Notes under the pieces: generated by a model
What the model saw: the letters and a program-made list of their open reading frames with translations, nothing else
Told to the model about the DNA's origin: nothing
Databases searched by the model: none
Translations under genes and position numbers: made by a program
Assembly (NCBI RefSeq): GCF_030445035.2
Contig: NC_080675.1
Span: 67,720,544-67,784,543, forward strand
Reading direction: 5' to 3'
DNA: 64,000 bases
DNA from: Dasypus novemcinctus
Taxonomy: Eukaryota > Chordata > Mammalia > Cingulata > Dasypodidae
In this document: positions 1 through 11,871 of the stretch, in pieces
Layout of the letters: every line of letters starts with the position of its first letter
Numbering within the stretch: the first letter of the stretch is position 1

Positions 1-1186
1 GAAACGGAAAAAAAAAAACATTAAAAAATGCTCAACATCACTAATGATTAGGGAAATGCAAACCAAAATTACAATGAGATATCATTTCACACCTATCAGA
101 ATAACTACTATTAAAAAGACAGATCTATAAGTATTGGAAAAGCTGTGGAAAGATAAGAACACTTATTCACTGTTGGTGGGAATGCAGAATGGTACAGTCA
201 CTGTGGAGGACTGTTTGGCAGTTCCTAAAGAAGTTGAATATAGATTTGCCATGTGACACTGCACTACCACTACTGAGTATATAACTTGAACTGAAAGCAG
301 TGACCTGAATAGACATCTGCATGCCTATGTTCATAGCGATGTTATTCACAATTGCCAGAAGTTGGAATCAACTCAGGTGTCCATCAACTAATGAATGAAT
401 AAAAAAACTGGTATAGTCATACAATGGAATATTATGAAGTTGTAAGAAGAAATGGGGAAGCAGATGTGGCTCAAGCAATTGGGCTTCCATCTACTATATA
501 GGAGGTCCAAGGCTTCTTTCCTGGGGCCTCCTGGTGAAGGCAAGCTGGTCCATGTGGTGAGCTGGCCTGAGCAGATAGCTGACCCATGCAGCATGCTGGC
601 CCACACAGTGTGTTGGCCTGTGCAGGAGTGCTGACCCATGCAGGAGTGATGGTCTGTATGTAGCGCTGGCCTAGCAAGATGACACAACAAAAAGAGACAC
701 AGAGAAGAGACAATATGAGAGACAGCAGATCAGGGAGTTGAGGTGGCACAAAAGAGTGAGTACCTCTGGAAGGTCCCAGGATCAGTTCCCGGTGCTGCCT
801 AAAGAGAAGACAAGCAGGCACAGAAGAACACACAGCAAATGGACACAGAGAGCAGATAGTAAGCACAAAAACACTTAGAGGAGGGAATAAAGAAACAAAT
901 CTTTAAAAAAAGAAGAAGAAATGAAGTCGTAAAGCATATGACAACATAGATGAAACTGGAGGACATTATGTTAAATGAAGCAAGTCAGACACAAAGGACA
1001 AATTCTGTAAGATTCTGTTACTATGAACCAAATATATTGTGTAAAATATTGCATGATTTTTTAAAAAATTGTGTGTATCCAGTACATTTAATTGAGAAAT
1101 GTATGTTTTTATTCAACTGCATTTTTTTATTTTTAAGTATTGCTTATATTTTCAATTATTAAATGTACAAAATAAAGTTTAAAAAA
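1..1186 (+). mobile_element. L1 LINE 3' part, split by a SINE
   Basis: Decayed C-terminal part of L1 ORF2 plus a short 3' UTR, entering from the left edge. The reading matches the parallel stretches at 7860-8380 and 15900-16260 (REMQ..., ending near 'agacacaaaggacaaattc'). A dimeric SINE occupies 455-912, and the L1 resumes at 924. Stops and frame changes are frequent, so it is not coding. It ends in an A-rich run at 1169-1186, next to a different L1 fragment. Confidence 0.85.
455..912 (+). mobile_element. DAS-type dimeric tRNA SINE
   Basis: Starts 'gggaagcagatgtggctcaag' like the other tRNA-headed SINEs here and ends in an A-rich tail. The perfect 11 bp TSD aagaagaaatg lies at 444-454 and 913-923, inside an L1. 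A second tRNA-like block sits at about 738-815 (gaggtggcacaaaagag... then a B-box-like gatcagttccc), so the body has two tRNA-related units. The spacer consists of short repeats of 'ctggcc..a'. Confidence 0.93.
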
Positions 1187-1260
1187 ACTTATGGCATGCA
1201 GCAAAGGCAGGACTGAGAGAGAAATGTGTAGCCCTAAATACCTACATTAAAAAAGAAGGA
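1187..1260 (+). mobile_element. Outer L1: ORF2 fragment left of the nest
   Basis: Short ORF2 stretch ('aacttatggcatgcagcaaa' to 'attaaaaaagaagga') equal to the part just after the endonuclease domain in the L1 at 5420-5490. The next part of the same ORF2 resumes at 13511. Everything from 1261 to 13498 is therefore inserted. The likely TSD is aaaaaagaagga (1249-1260) against aaaaaaggagga (13499-13510), 11 of 12 matching. Confidence 0.8.
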
Positions 1261-1565
1261 CTGCATACCGATGTTCATAGTGATGTTATTCACAATTGCC
1301 AAAACATGGAGACCCAAGCGTCCACCCACCGATGAATGGATAAACAAAATGTAATATATACATATGATGGAATACTATGCTGCAGCAAGAAAAAAAGAAA
1401 TTGGAACACTTGTGATAACATGGATGAATCTTGAAGACACTATACTAAGTGAAGTAAGCCAGACACAAAAGGGCAAATATTGCATTGTCTCATTAATATG
1501 AACTAAATACAAATAATAAGCACATGGAATTAAAATCTAGAGTATAGGTTATTATGAAATGAGAG
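1261..1565 (+). mobile_element. 5'-truncated L1, left half
   Basis: C-terminal ORF2 and the beginning of a 3' UTR, 5'-truncated. It stops at 'ggttattatgaaatgagag', where the full-length L1 is inserted, and resumes at 12639 with 'cagggttgagaagaattact'. The join reproduces the 3' UTR seen uninterrupted at 16318-16400, which supports this assignment. Confidence 0.85.
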
Positions 1566-1655
1566 GGGGCGGGGCAAGATGGTGTCTGAGTGAGTGCACC
1601 TCATGATCTCTCCTGCAAAGAGGCAGCTGAGTAGGGTTGGAGTCCTGCTGTACTG

Positions 1656-2480
1656 GGCTGTTTTGGGTGCTTGCAGGGTGGGAGGTGTCTGGATGTCGAT
1701 TTAGTGGGACGGTGACAGAGGAGATTCTTGCAAGAGGTAGAATTTTGGGTCTCCTTCACGGAGGTCGGGATTGTGGGCGGGACCCTTGCCCCTGGGGCTG
1801 GTGGCCCAGTGGCAGTGATTCCTGAAGACTTTGCTGTGCTGGGGAGTTCCCAAGCCCTGAGAGGGCTGTTTGGGGGGCTTGCAGGGCGGGAGGTGTCTGG
1901 AAGTCAATTTGGTGAGACAGTGACGGAGGAGATTCTTGCAAGAGGTGGAATTTTGGGTTTCTGACATGGAGGTCAGAGGTTCAGGGTGGAGCCCCTCCCC
2001 CTAGGGCTGGCTACCAGGCAGTGGTGATCCCTGGGATCTTTGTTGTGTGGGGTATTCCCAAACCCTGAGTTAGCTGTTTCAGGGGCTTGCAGGGAGGAAG
2101 TGTCTGGATGTCGATTTGGTGGGACAATGACAGAAGAGGTTCTTGCAAGAGGTGGAACTTTCAGTTTCTGACACGGAGGTCAGATATTCTAGGCAGAACC
2201 CCTCCCCTAGGGGGCCCATCCTTGGCAGTCCCTGAAATTGTTGTTGTGCAGTGGCACTCCCAAATCCTGAGCGGGCTGTTTTGGGGGCTTGCAGGTCAGG
2301 TGTCTGGATGTCGATTTGGTGAGACAGTGACAGAAGAGATTCTTGTGAGAGGTGGAATTTTGGGTTTCTGACATGGAGATCAGAGGTTGTGGGCAGGACC
2401 CCTCCCCCTAGGGCTGGCGCCCTGCTGTGGGGATCCCGGAAGGCTGTGTTAAGCTGTGGTGCTCCCAGGTCCCCTGTTAA
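1656..2480 (+). repeat. Four tandem ~205 bp monomers in the L1 5' UTR
   Basis: Units start at about 1656, 1864, 2072 and 2274, each opening with (g/a)gctgttt...ggcttgcagg. Each contains 'gtgtctggatgtcgattt', 'gattcttgcaagaggtgg' and a C-rich 'cccctccccctagggctgg'. The units differ at many positions. By analogy with rodent L1 monomers they probably served as internal promoter units, but no transcription is shown here. Confidence 0.85.
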
Positions 2481-2629
2481 CCGGATGCGTGGTTCCCAGG
2501 ACTGTGTCCCCTAAAACCTGGTGGCTCATGCACCAGAGACTCACACACCTTGAGCCTGTAATATCACAGACTTCCCATCCCTGAATCCACTACACCCTGA
2601 AGGTCATCCCAGGTCCTAGCCCTCAGCAT

Positions 2630-3150
2630 TTGTGTTTGTTTTTTTGTTTCATTTTGTTTTGTTTTGGTTTTTTGTTTTTTTGTTTTTTGTCTTGGTTGCT
2701 AATATTGCATTGTCTCCTGGTCTTTTCTCCTGTTTTATCCCCCAAGGTCCTTTTTCACTTATTTAGTTTTTTTTCTCTTTTTCTTTTTATTGCTTATTTC
2801 CCCCCTTTTCTTTGCCCACCCCCTTTTTCTCTTCTCTTTTTTTCTTTTCACTCTTTTTCTTCTTATTTTATTTTATTTTCTTTATATAATAGGTGCTGCA
2901 GGGAGCACTTCACACTTGCTGTGTTTCTTCATCCTCCATTTCCTCTTTTCTGCGTGTATTGATTTTGGCCACCTACACTATCCTTTTTCCCCCACATCTT
3001 TCTATCCTCCATCATCTACTGTTTCTCTTACATTCCACCTCCCTTCCTTTGGCCCCCAAATTGTCTGACTTTTTATTTCTAATACCTTTGTTCTGTTTTC
3101 TGTCTTTTATCCACTCTTAATATTATTGTCTTTCTTTTCTCTTTCCCTCT
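2630..3150 (+). other. Pyrimidine-rich part of the L1 5' UTR
   Basis: About 500 bp dominated by T and C on the plus strand (runs of tttt, tctttt, ccccc), between the monomers and ORF1. The open frames here (2630-2962, 2790-3068) encode only F/L/S/P-rich peptides from the base bias and are not genes. Confidence 0.7.
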
Positions 3151-3526
3151 CTCATGAAAACACTGGCTTTTTAATTCATACTATATTTCTCCCCATATTC
3201 AGTTGACTGTCTTATTATAGGTACTCTACTTTCTGCTATAACTCTACACAACTTACATGAGTCTAATATCCATTCTCCCAGATCTCACATTGTTGCTCTG
3301 TTAACATTTATTACCAATACCACCTTACACATTTTCTTTTCTTACACAATTTGCTTTCCCTGGCACTAATATTTTCCTTCAAAGTGAACTTAGCCAGCAA
3401 CAAGGAATAGAGTAAGAAGAACAAAGTGACAAAGAAAAGACATAACACTTATGCACAAACAACAACTAATTAATCCCCTAGACTAGACAAAGAAGCTAAG
3501 GAACTGATTAAACCCGTCAAGAAAAA

Positions 3527-4496
3527 ATGATGACCAGACAGCAACAAAAACTACAAACCAAACGAATAATCAGGAAAACATGGTTGAATCCAAAGAAAAA
3601 CTAAAAACCAGGAAGGGGAGCAGAACATTGGACAAAAAATTAGAAATCTCAAAACATATATTAGAGACCAATTTAATGAAGTAAAGGAAGAGAATAACAA
3701 TATGAAGAAAACATTTGGAGAGGAAATTGCAGACATACTCAAAAAGATAACAGATATGATGGTGATGAACACCACAGTGCAAGAAATCAAAAATACACTC
3801 TCAGCAAATAGCAGCAGATTAGAAGAGGCAGAGGAGAGAATTAGTGACATGGAAGACAGTACATCTGAAATCAAACAGATAGTAGAACTGATCGATAAAA
3901 ACATACAAAAAATCCAGCTAGGACTTAGGGACATGAATGACAATGCAAAATGGATAAACATACATATTATAGGCATCCCAGAAGGAGAAGAGAAGGGAAA
4001 GTGGGCAGAATGGGTGTTGGAGGAAATAATGTCTGAAAACTTCCCAAATCTACTGAGATAGATGGATGTACATGTCCAGGAAGCACAACACACCTCAAAC
4101 ACCATAAATCCCAACAGGCCCACCCCAAGACATACACTTGTCAAATTATCCAATGCTCAAGACAAAGAGAAAATTCTAAAAGCAGCAAAAGAAAAGAAAA
4201 CCATTACATACAAGGGAAGCTCCATAAGATTAAGTGCTGATTTCTCATCTCAAACCATGGAGACAAGAAGGCAGTGGTATGATATAGTCAAGGTACTAAA
4301 AGAAAAAAATATCTAACCAAGAATACTCTACCCAGCTAAACTAGCATTCAAAATGATGGAGAGTTCAAAATATTCACAGATAAACAGAAATTGAAAGAGT
4401 ATAGCCAATAAGAACCCTGCCCTTCAAGAAATACTAAAGAGAGTTCTGCAGGAAGAAAGAAAAAAGCAGGAGAGGCAGAGTTCAAAGAGAGTGTAA
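3527..4496 (+). pseudogene. L1 ORF1 (RNA-binding chaperone), disrupted
   Basis: L1 ORF1p is an RNA-binding trimeric chaperone of the L1 RNP. The likely start is the ATG-ATG at 3527. That frame hits a stop at 3605, and the main reading continues in another frame from about 3591, so there is a frameshift near 3590-3605. The coiled-coil part runs to about 3930. The RRM-like and C-terminal parts follow ('HIIGIPEGEE', 'FPNLLR', 'RPTPRHTLVK', 'KKTITYKGSSIRLSADF'). An in-frame TAG at 4059-4061 separates 'FPNLLR' from 'MDVHVQEAQ', and a TAA at 4314-4316 precedes 'PRILYPAKLAF'. Further stops follow. Gene order 5'UTR-ORF1-ORF2 is normal for L1. It is not functional as read. Confidence 0.9.
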
Positions 4497-4565
4497 GAGC
4501 AACAAAAAAAAAAAGAGAGAAGGAAAAAACAAACAAAATATGACAAACACAAGTCCAAACAAAAT

Positions 4566-7500
4566 ATGGCTAACATAAATAATTCCTTGAAAGTAATAAC
4601 ACTGAATGTCAATGAAGTAAACTCACCTGTCAAAAGATTCAGACTGGGAGATTGGATAAAGAAATATGACCCATCTATATGCTGTCTACAAGAAACACAC
4701 CTTAGATCCAGGGATTCATGGAGGTTGAAAGTGAATGGCTGGAAAACAATCTTACAAGCAAACAATAACCAAAAAAAGGCAGGAGTAGCTATATTAATAT
4801 CAGACAAAATAGACTTTAAATGCAAAACAATTGTGAGAGACAAAGAAGGATACTACATATTAGTGAAAGGGATAATCTTTCAAGAAGAAAGAGCAATCAT
4901 AAATATTTATGTTCCTAACAAGGGTGCCTCCAAGTACATGAGGCAAACACTGGAAAATCTAAGTGAAAGAATAGATACCTCTACAATTATAGTGGGAGAC
5001 ATTAATAAACCATTATCAACTTTGGACAGAACATCTCAAAAGACAATCAATAAAGAAACAAAAACTTTGAAAAGTATATTAGAGGAGCTGGATCTAATAG
5101 ACATATACAGATCATTACACCTGAGTACAACAGGATATACATTTTTCTCAAGTGCATATGGATCATTCTCCAAGACAGACCCTATGATAGGCCAAAGAGA
5201 AAGGCTCAATGAATTCAGAAAGATTGAAATCATACAAAATAATATCTCTGACTGCAGTGGAGTGAAACTGGAAATCTGCAAGGGCCAGAGGCCCAGATTT
5301 CACACCAAGATATGGAAATTAAACATCACACTCTTAGAAAAACAGTGGGTCAAAGAGGAAATCTCAAAAGAAATTAATAACCACCTTGAAACTAATGAAA
5401 ATGATAACACAACATACCAAAACTTATGGGATGCAGCAAAAGCAGTAATGAGAGGAAAATTTATAGCCATAAATTCATACATCAAAAAAAAAGAAAGAGC
5501 AAAAATTGAAGAACTAACTGCACATTTGGAGAAATTAGTAAAAAACAAAAAAAACAACAAAATAACCCAACAGGAAGAAGAAAGAAAGAAAGAACAAAGA
5601 TAAGAACAGAACTAAATGAAATAGAAAATAAGAAAGCACTTGAAAAGATAAACAAAACCAAGAGCTGGTTCTTTGAGAAGATCTATAAAATTGACAAACC
5701 CTTAGCTAGACTAACAAAGAAAAAAAAAAGAGAAGATGCAAATACACAAAATAAGAAATGAGAAAGGAGATATCACCACTGATCCCACAGAAATAAAGAC
5801 TATCATATGAGGATACTTCGAAAAACTATATTCCAACAAAAATGACAATTCAGAGGAAATGGACAAATTCCTAGAAACACATAAGCAGCCTATATTGATG
5901 AAAGAAGAAACTGATGATCTCAACAAACCAATCACAAGTAAAGAGAGAGAATCAGTCATTAAAAACTTCCCAACTAAGAAGAGCCCAGGGCCAGATGGCT
6001 TCACAGGTGAATTCTACAAAACATTCTGGAAAGAATTAACACCAATCCTGCTGAAACTCTTCCAAAAAATTGAAACAGAGGGAACATTGCCTCACTCATT
6101 CTATGATGCCAACATTATCCTAGTACCAAAGCCAAACAAAGACACCATGAGAAAGGAAAATTACAGACCAATTTCTCTAATGAACCTAGATGCTAAAATC
6201 CTCAACAAAATACTTGCTAACCATATTCAAGAACACATTAAACAAATTATACACCATGACCAAGTGGGATTCATTCCGGGTATGCAAGGATGGTTCAACA
6301 TAAGAAAAGCAATCAATGTAATACACCATATAAACAGATTGAAGGAAAAAATCACATGATTATATCTATAGATATAGATGCAGAAAAAGCATTTGACAAA
6401 ATACAGCACCCTTTCTTGATAAAAACACTGCAAAAGATTGGAATACAAGGAAATTTTCTGAACATGATAAAGAGTATATATGAAAAACCCACAGCCAACA
6501 TTGTTTACAATGGTGAAATCCTAAAATCCTTCCCTCTAAGATCAGGAATAAGACAAGGATGCCCACTATCATCTCTTCTATTTAACATTGTCTTAGAAGT
6601 ACTTGCTTGAGCACTGAGGCAAGAACCAGATATAAAAGGCATTCAGACTGGAAAGGAAGATCAAAATTTCATTATTGGCAGATGACATGATCCTGTAAAT
6701 AGAAAAACCTAAGAGGTCTACAACAAAGCTTCTAGAACTCATAATGAGTTTAGTAAAGTCACAGGTTATAAGATCAATGCCCAAAAATCAGTAGCATTTC
6801 TGTACACCAATAATGAGCAAGCTCAGGAGGAAAGCAAGAAACAAATACCATTTACAATAGTCAATAAAAAAATCAAATACCTAGGAACAAATTTAACTAA
6901 AGATGTAAAAAACTAATATACAGAGAACTACACAACACTGTTCAAGAAATCAAAGAAGACTTAAATAAATGGAAGAATATTCCCTGTTCATGGATAGGAA
7001 GACTAAATATTATTAAGATGTCTATCCTATCAAAACTGATCCACACATTCAATGCAATCCCAGTAAAAACCAACACATCATTCTTTAAGAAACTAGAAAA
7101 ACTAGCTATGAAATTTATTTGGAAAGGAAAGAGGCCCCGAATAGCCAAAGACATATTGAAAAAGAAAAATGAAATTGGAGGAATCACACTACCTGACTTC
7201 AAAACATAGTACAAATCTACAGTAGTAAAAACAGCATGGTATTGGCACAAGGAGAGACATACAGACCAATGGAACTGAATTGAGAGTTCTGATATAGATC
7301 CTCATATATATAGTCATATAATATTTGATAAAGCCACCAAACCCTCTCAACTGGGAGAAAATGGCCTATTCAACAAATGATGCCTAGAAAACTGGGTATC
7401 CACATGTAAAAGAACGAAAGAGGATTACCATCTCACACCTTATACAAAAATCAACTCAAGATGGATCAAAGACCTAAATATAAGAGCCAAGACCATAAAG

Positions 7501-8382
7501 ACTTTGGAAAGCAGTGTAGGGAAACATATACAAGACCTTGTAATAGGAAATGGCTTCATGAACTTCACACCAAAAGCATGAGCAGCAAAAGAACAAATAG
7601 ATAAATGGGACTTCCTCAAAATTAAAGCCTTTTGCACCTCAAAGGCATTTGTCAAGAAAGTGAAAAGAGAGCCTACACAATGGGAGAAAATATTTGGTAA
7701 CCATATATCTGATAGGAGACTGACAACCTGCATATATAAAGAACTCCTACATCTTGAAAATAAAAAGACAAACAACCCATTTAAAAAATGGGAAAAAGAA
7801 TTAAACAGACACTTCTCCAAAGAAGAAATACAAATGGCTAAAAAGCACATGAAAAAATGCTCCAAATCTCTAGCTATCAGGGAAATGCAAATCAAAACTA
7901 AAATGAGATACCATCTTACTCCCATAATATTGGCAGCTATGAAAAAAACAGAAGACTACAAATACTGGAGAGGATGTGGAAGAATGGGAACGCTCATCCA
8001 CTGCTGATGGGAATGCAGAAGGATCCAGCCATTCTGGAGAACACTTTGGCGGTTTCTCAAAAAACTAGCCATAAATTTGCCGTATGACCCAGTAATTCCA
8101 CTGCTGGGCATACACCCAGTAGAACTGAAAACAAGGACACAAACCGATATATGCACACCAATGTTCACTATTGCCAAAATTTGGAAACAACCCAAATGCC
8201 CATCAACAGATGAATGGATAAATAAAATGTGGTATATACATACAATGGAATACTACTCAGCTTTAAGAACTAATACACTACAAACACACATGATAACATG
8301 GATGAATCTTGAGAACCTTATGTTGTTGAGTGAAGCAACCCAGGCATTGAAGGACAAATACTACATGACCTCAATGATATGA
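4566..8382 (+). pseudogene. L1 ORF2 (endonuclease/reverse transcriptase), disrupted
   Basis: ORF2p nicks target DNA with an APE-type endonuclease and primes cDNA synthesis with its reverse transcriptase. The first frame (4566-5603, 345 codons) covers the endonuclease. It keeps N14, E43 ('LQETHL'), D145 and N147 ('GDIN'), D205 and D229. The residue at 230, catalytic His in the human enzyme, is Cys ('ISDCS'), and the residue after D205 is Pro. The RT follows in pieces: '[13 protein letters not shown]' (about 5976), motif A '[13 protein letters not shown]' (about 6370), 'GIRQGCPLS' (about 6545), TGA at 6608, then 'LLADD' in another frame (about 6672). The C-terminal part reads at 7018-7209, 7660-8007 and 8077-8382. 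Several stops and frame changes make it inactive. Confidence 0.93.
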
Positions 8383-10305
8383 AATAAGTAAACCAAGCTG
8401 CCTCAGAGAGGTAGAGACTGGATGATAGGCTTAAAGGAAATTGGGGGGTAGAGGAAGGATGTAAGCTGACACCTACATGGGTGAAATCTATGATAAGCTG
8501 GAGGTAGGTATTTGTACAAGGAAGGGATAAAATGGGGGAATAGGGTTACCTTTGGGTGGGGCTTTGCAGGCTTGAGGGGGGCTAGGGATGGGGGGATGAG
8601 TAATATTGCCTAAGAAATTGGGGGGAGGGTGGGGCAACATATGAACATGGGAGATTGTCAAGTATTTGGTTGGGAGTATAATACTGAGAAAACTTTTTCA
8701 AAAATATAATAAGGAAGGTTAACTCTTTAAGATGCTTAAAGGGGATAATCTGACACAGGACAGCCTCCTAGGGAATATGTGAATGCTCATTTTTCCATAG
8801 TGGGTTATATCATTGGATAAAGACCCATATAATGAGAGTAAAGGTATACCCACATCCTGGAGAGAACTGATGCCCTCAAATAGAGGGAATTGTATCTCTC
8901 AAGAGAAATGGTGGCTCCCAATGCATTAGGGCAGTTGAGCATGTCAAGCCCTCAACACTGTTGCAAATATCTCTGAACATGGCCCTTCAAGCAAAGAAGA
9001 TTGACTGTCACTGTGGGCCCTAAGGGGAGGGGGAAAGAGGTATTGAATAGCTGGAACCAATGTAACTGTTTGGGCAATAGAAGTGTTCCACAAGAGTACA
9101 CAAGGATGGATATAAGACATATTACATTACACCAAAAATATATAGGTGGTGATAAGCTAAAATGTAAATCATAATGTAAAACATAAGATAACTAAAAAAT
9201 TTAGAAAATTATATAGCCTAAAATATAAACCACAATGTAAACACAAATGTTACCTTGTTTGAAAGCTATTGTCTCAATATCTGTACATCAGTTTCAGTAA
9301 ATATAGTATGAATATGTAAAGAGATTATTGTTGTGGAAGGGAAAAGGTTTTATGTTGGATATGTGGGAGTACTGTATATTGTATATATGAATTATTGTGA
9401 TCTAAAACTTTTGTGAAGATAAGCTTAATAATTAGAAAAAAGAAAAAGAAAGGACGTAGACACTGAGGAAAAGATGAAAGTAGTTGCCTTGCCAATTTGC
9501 ATACAGGGCAACACTTATTGCAGTGATGGAAGGCAAAACATCAAAAAAAAGCTTTTGCATTTTTTCATTTTTTGATACCCCAATTTATTTTTACCTTAAT
9601 TTTTCTGAATTAATATGTATTCTATATCTAACCTTTAAACTCATCACTATATTCCATTTTATTATTAATGGAACCTGGCAATATATTGGGCTTCACTTTT
9701 CAAGAAGTTTTGGATCACAGAGAGGTTCAACAATGGTAGGGGAGGAATACTGGTGTGGGATGTTATTGACAGGGGACACATGGTTGGCAGGGAGTTCTCC
9801 AGAGCGTATATCCAGGGTACATAAAAATGTTTGGATATTTTCATAGTGGATGCAATTAAAAACAACAACTGAGGGAATGCCGAGTTCCTAGCCAGGGGAG
9901 CTCTATCACAGTCCCCAAAGCAACAGCAACAGTCTTCCAAGTGCAATGGCAAAAAAGAATGAAGGTCCAACAATGAGCCCTTGATACTAATGACTATGCT
10001 TGTGAGCCTGTGCACCTGAAATAAGAACACAGCCTAGAATTGCAGGGTGCCTAAGAGTTACCACCTGAGAACCTCCGTGTTGCTCAAATATGGCCAGTCT
10101 CAAAGCCAAACTCAGCATGTAAATGTGTTGCCTTCCCCCCAGCGTGGGACATGACTCCCAGGGATGAGCCTCCCTGGCACTGAGGGATTACTACCAAGTA
10201 CCAGCTGATGATGTAACTAGAAAATGACCTTGAATAAAATGGTCAACTCGAACCAGCAGAATATCTCAATCTCCACATAATACCAGGAGTTAAAAATGCT
10301 TTTTG

Positions 10306-10900
10306 TATGTAAACTCATGGAATTAATAATTAGAATATGTCACCAGAAAATAGAAGGAAGTTAGAAAATGGAAAGCTGAGGGTTAATCTGTGCAGAATTT
10401 GTTTAAGGGTAGTAAATCTTTGGGAATGAATGGAATTGGTGAGAGCACATCATGGTGTTTGTGACAAGCAGAGCCATTATAAGGGTATGGTAGTGGTTGA
10501 AAGGGAACGTCTAAGGACATATATATATTACCAGAAGGAAAGTAAAAAATGTAACATGGGACTGTGTAACATAATGAATCCTCAGGTAAAACATGAATAT
10601 GGTTGATATTGCATATATAAGACTTTTTACAAAATTTAAATACAAATAAACTAGAGAGATGGAAACAGAATAGCAGCTATGTATGGCAGGGGAAGTACAG
10701 AGAGATTGATAGGTGATGAGTTTTGTTTGTTCATTCGGTTTTTATTATTATTATTACTGGAATAATGAAAATGTTATAAAAATGATTGAAGTGGTAAATG
10801 CACAACTATGTGATTATACTGAATATCATTGATTATGCATTTTAGATGGATTTATGCTTTAATAATATCTATCAATAAAACTGATTTGTTTAAAAAAAAA
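10306..10900 (+). mobile_element. L1 3'-end insertion inside the long 3' UTR
   Basis: 5'-truncated L1 tail. Its 3' UTR resembles that at 16320-16945, ending 'aataaaactg' then poly-A. The perfect 14 bp TSD aaaaatgctttttg lies at 10292-10305 and 10901-10914. Removing it restores the order seen in the homologous copy at 39660-39720. Confidence 0.93.
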
Positions 10901-11220
10901 AAAAATGCTTTTTGACCTGAATAAAAGGGGGAAATGGAAAGGACAAATGAGTGTATATGGCTATAAGTCTCCAAAAAGAGCCAGGAGGTTATCAGAGGGG
11001 TTGCCCTTATGCACACCTCAGCAGAGTCCCAGAGACAGATAAAGTAAACACAACTCCGGGTATTGGTTCTTCTGAGGGCTACAGAGACCCACAGTTTCTA
11101 TGGTTATGGCAGATGGAGCTCAGTGCCATGTCAGTTGGGCCTACTTTGGAGTTTGTGTTTCTTTGTGATGGAGCTGGACTCAGATGTGATTTTTGTCCAC
11201 AAGCCTTTCCTGTTACTTTT

Positions 11221-11871
11221 TTTTTTGTTTTTTTTGTGTGTTTTTTTTTTGTTTTCAGCTAATATCTTTTTTTTTTAATTATTTATTTATTTTTTTTTTA
11301 AATTACATTATGAAAAATATGAGGTCCCATTCAACCCCACCGCCCCCGCCCCCCACTCCCCCCACAGCAACACTCTCTCCCATCATCATGACACATCCAT
11401 TGCACCTGGTAAGTTCATCTCTGAGCATCACTGCACCCCATAGTCAATGGTCCACATCATAGCCCAGACTCTCTCACGTTCCATCCAGTGGGCCCTGGGG
11501 GGATCTATAATGTCCCATAATTGTCCGTGAAGCACTATCCAGGACAACTCCACGTCCTGAAAACGCCTCCACATCTCATCTCTTCCTCCCGTTCCCCACA
11601 CCCAGCAGCCACCATGGCTACCGTTCCCACACCCATTCCACATTTTCTCTGTGGACATTGGATTGGTTGTGTCCATTGCACATCTATGTCAAGTGAGGGC
11701 TTAGATTCCATATGGGTACTGGATGCACTCCTCCCGCTTCCAGTTGTAGACACTCTAGGCTCCATGTTGTGGTGGTTGACCTTCTTCAACTCCATGTTAG
11801 CTGAGTGGAGTAAGTCCAATAAATCAAAGTGTAGGAGCTGAAGTCTGTTGAGGCTCTGGGCCTGGGTGTCA
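11221..11871 (-). mobile_element. Inverted copy of the long L1 3' end
   Basis: The poly-T at 11221 is the tail of a minus-strand element, 5'-truncated near 11871. The perfect 13 bp TSD tcctgttactttt lies at 11208-11220 and 11872-11884. Its body is the reverse complement of the sequence just downstream (about 11960-12610), so it landed head-on inside a relative of itself. It lacks the roughly 75 bp present at about 12178-12253, as does the copy at 39231. Confidence 0.93.

Noticed and set aside
2630..3068. F/L/S-rich membrane-like peptides
   Set aside because: Produced by the pyrimidine-rich L1 5' UTR.
4566..5603. 345-codon frame as a host protein
   Set aside because: It is the L1 ORF2 endonuclease domain, in normal L1 order after ORF1.
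9438..9456. A-rich run as the 3' end of the full-length L1
   Set aside because: No TSD follows it, while a TSD and a clean host join lie at 12629-12639. Left as a point to test.
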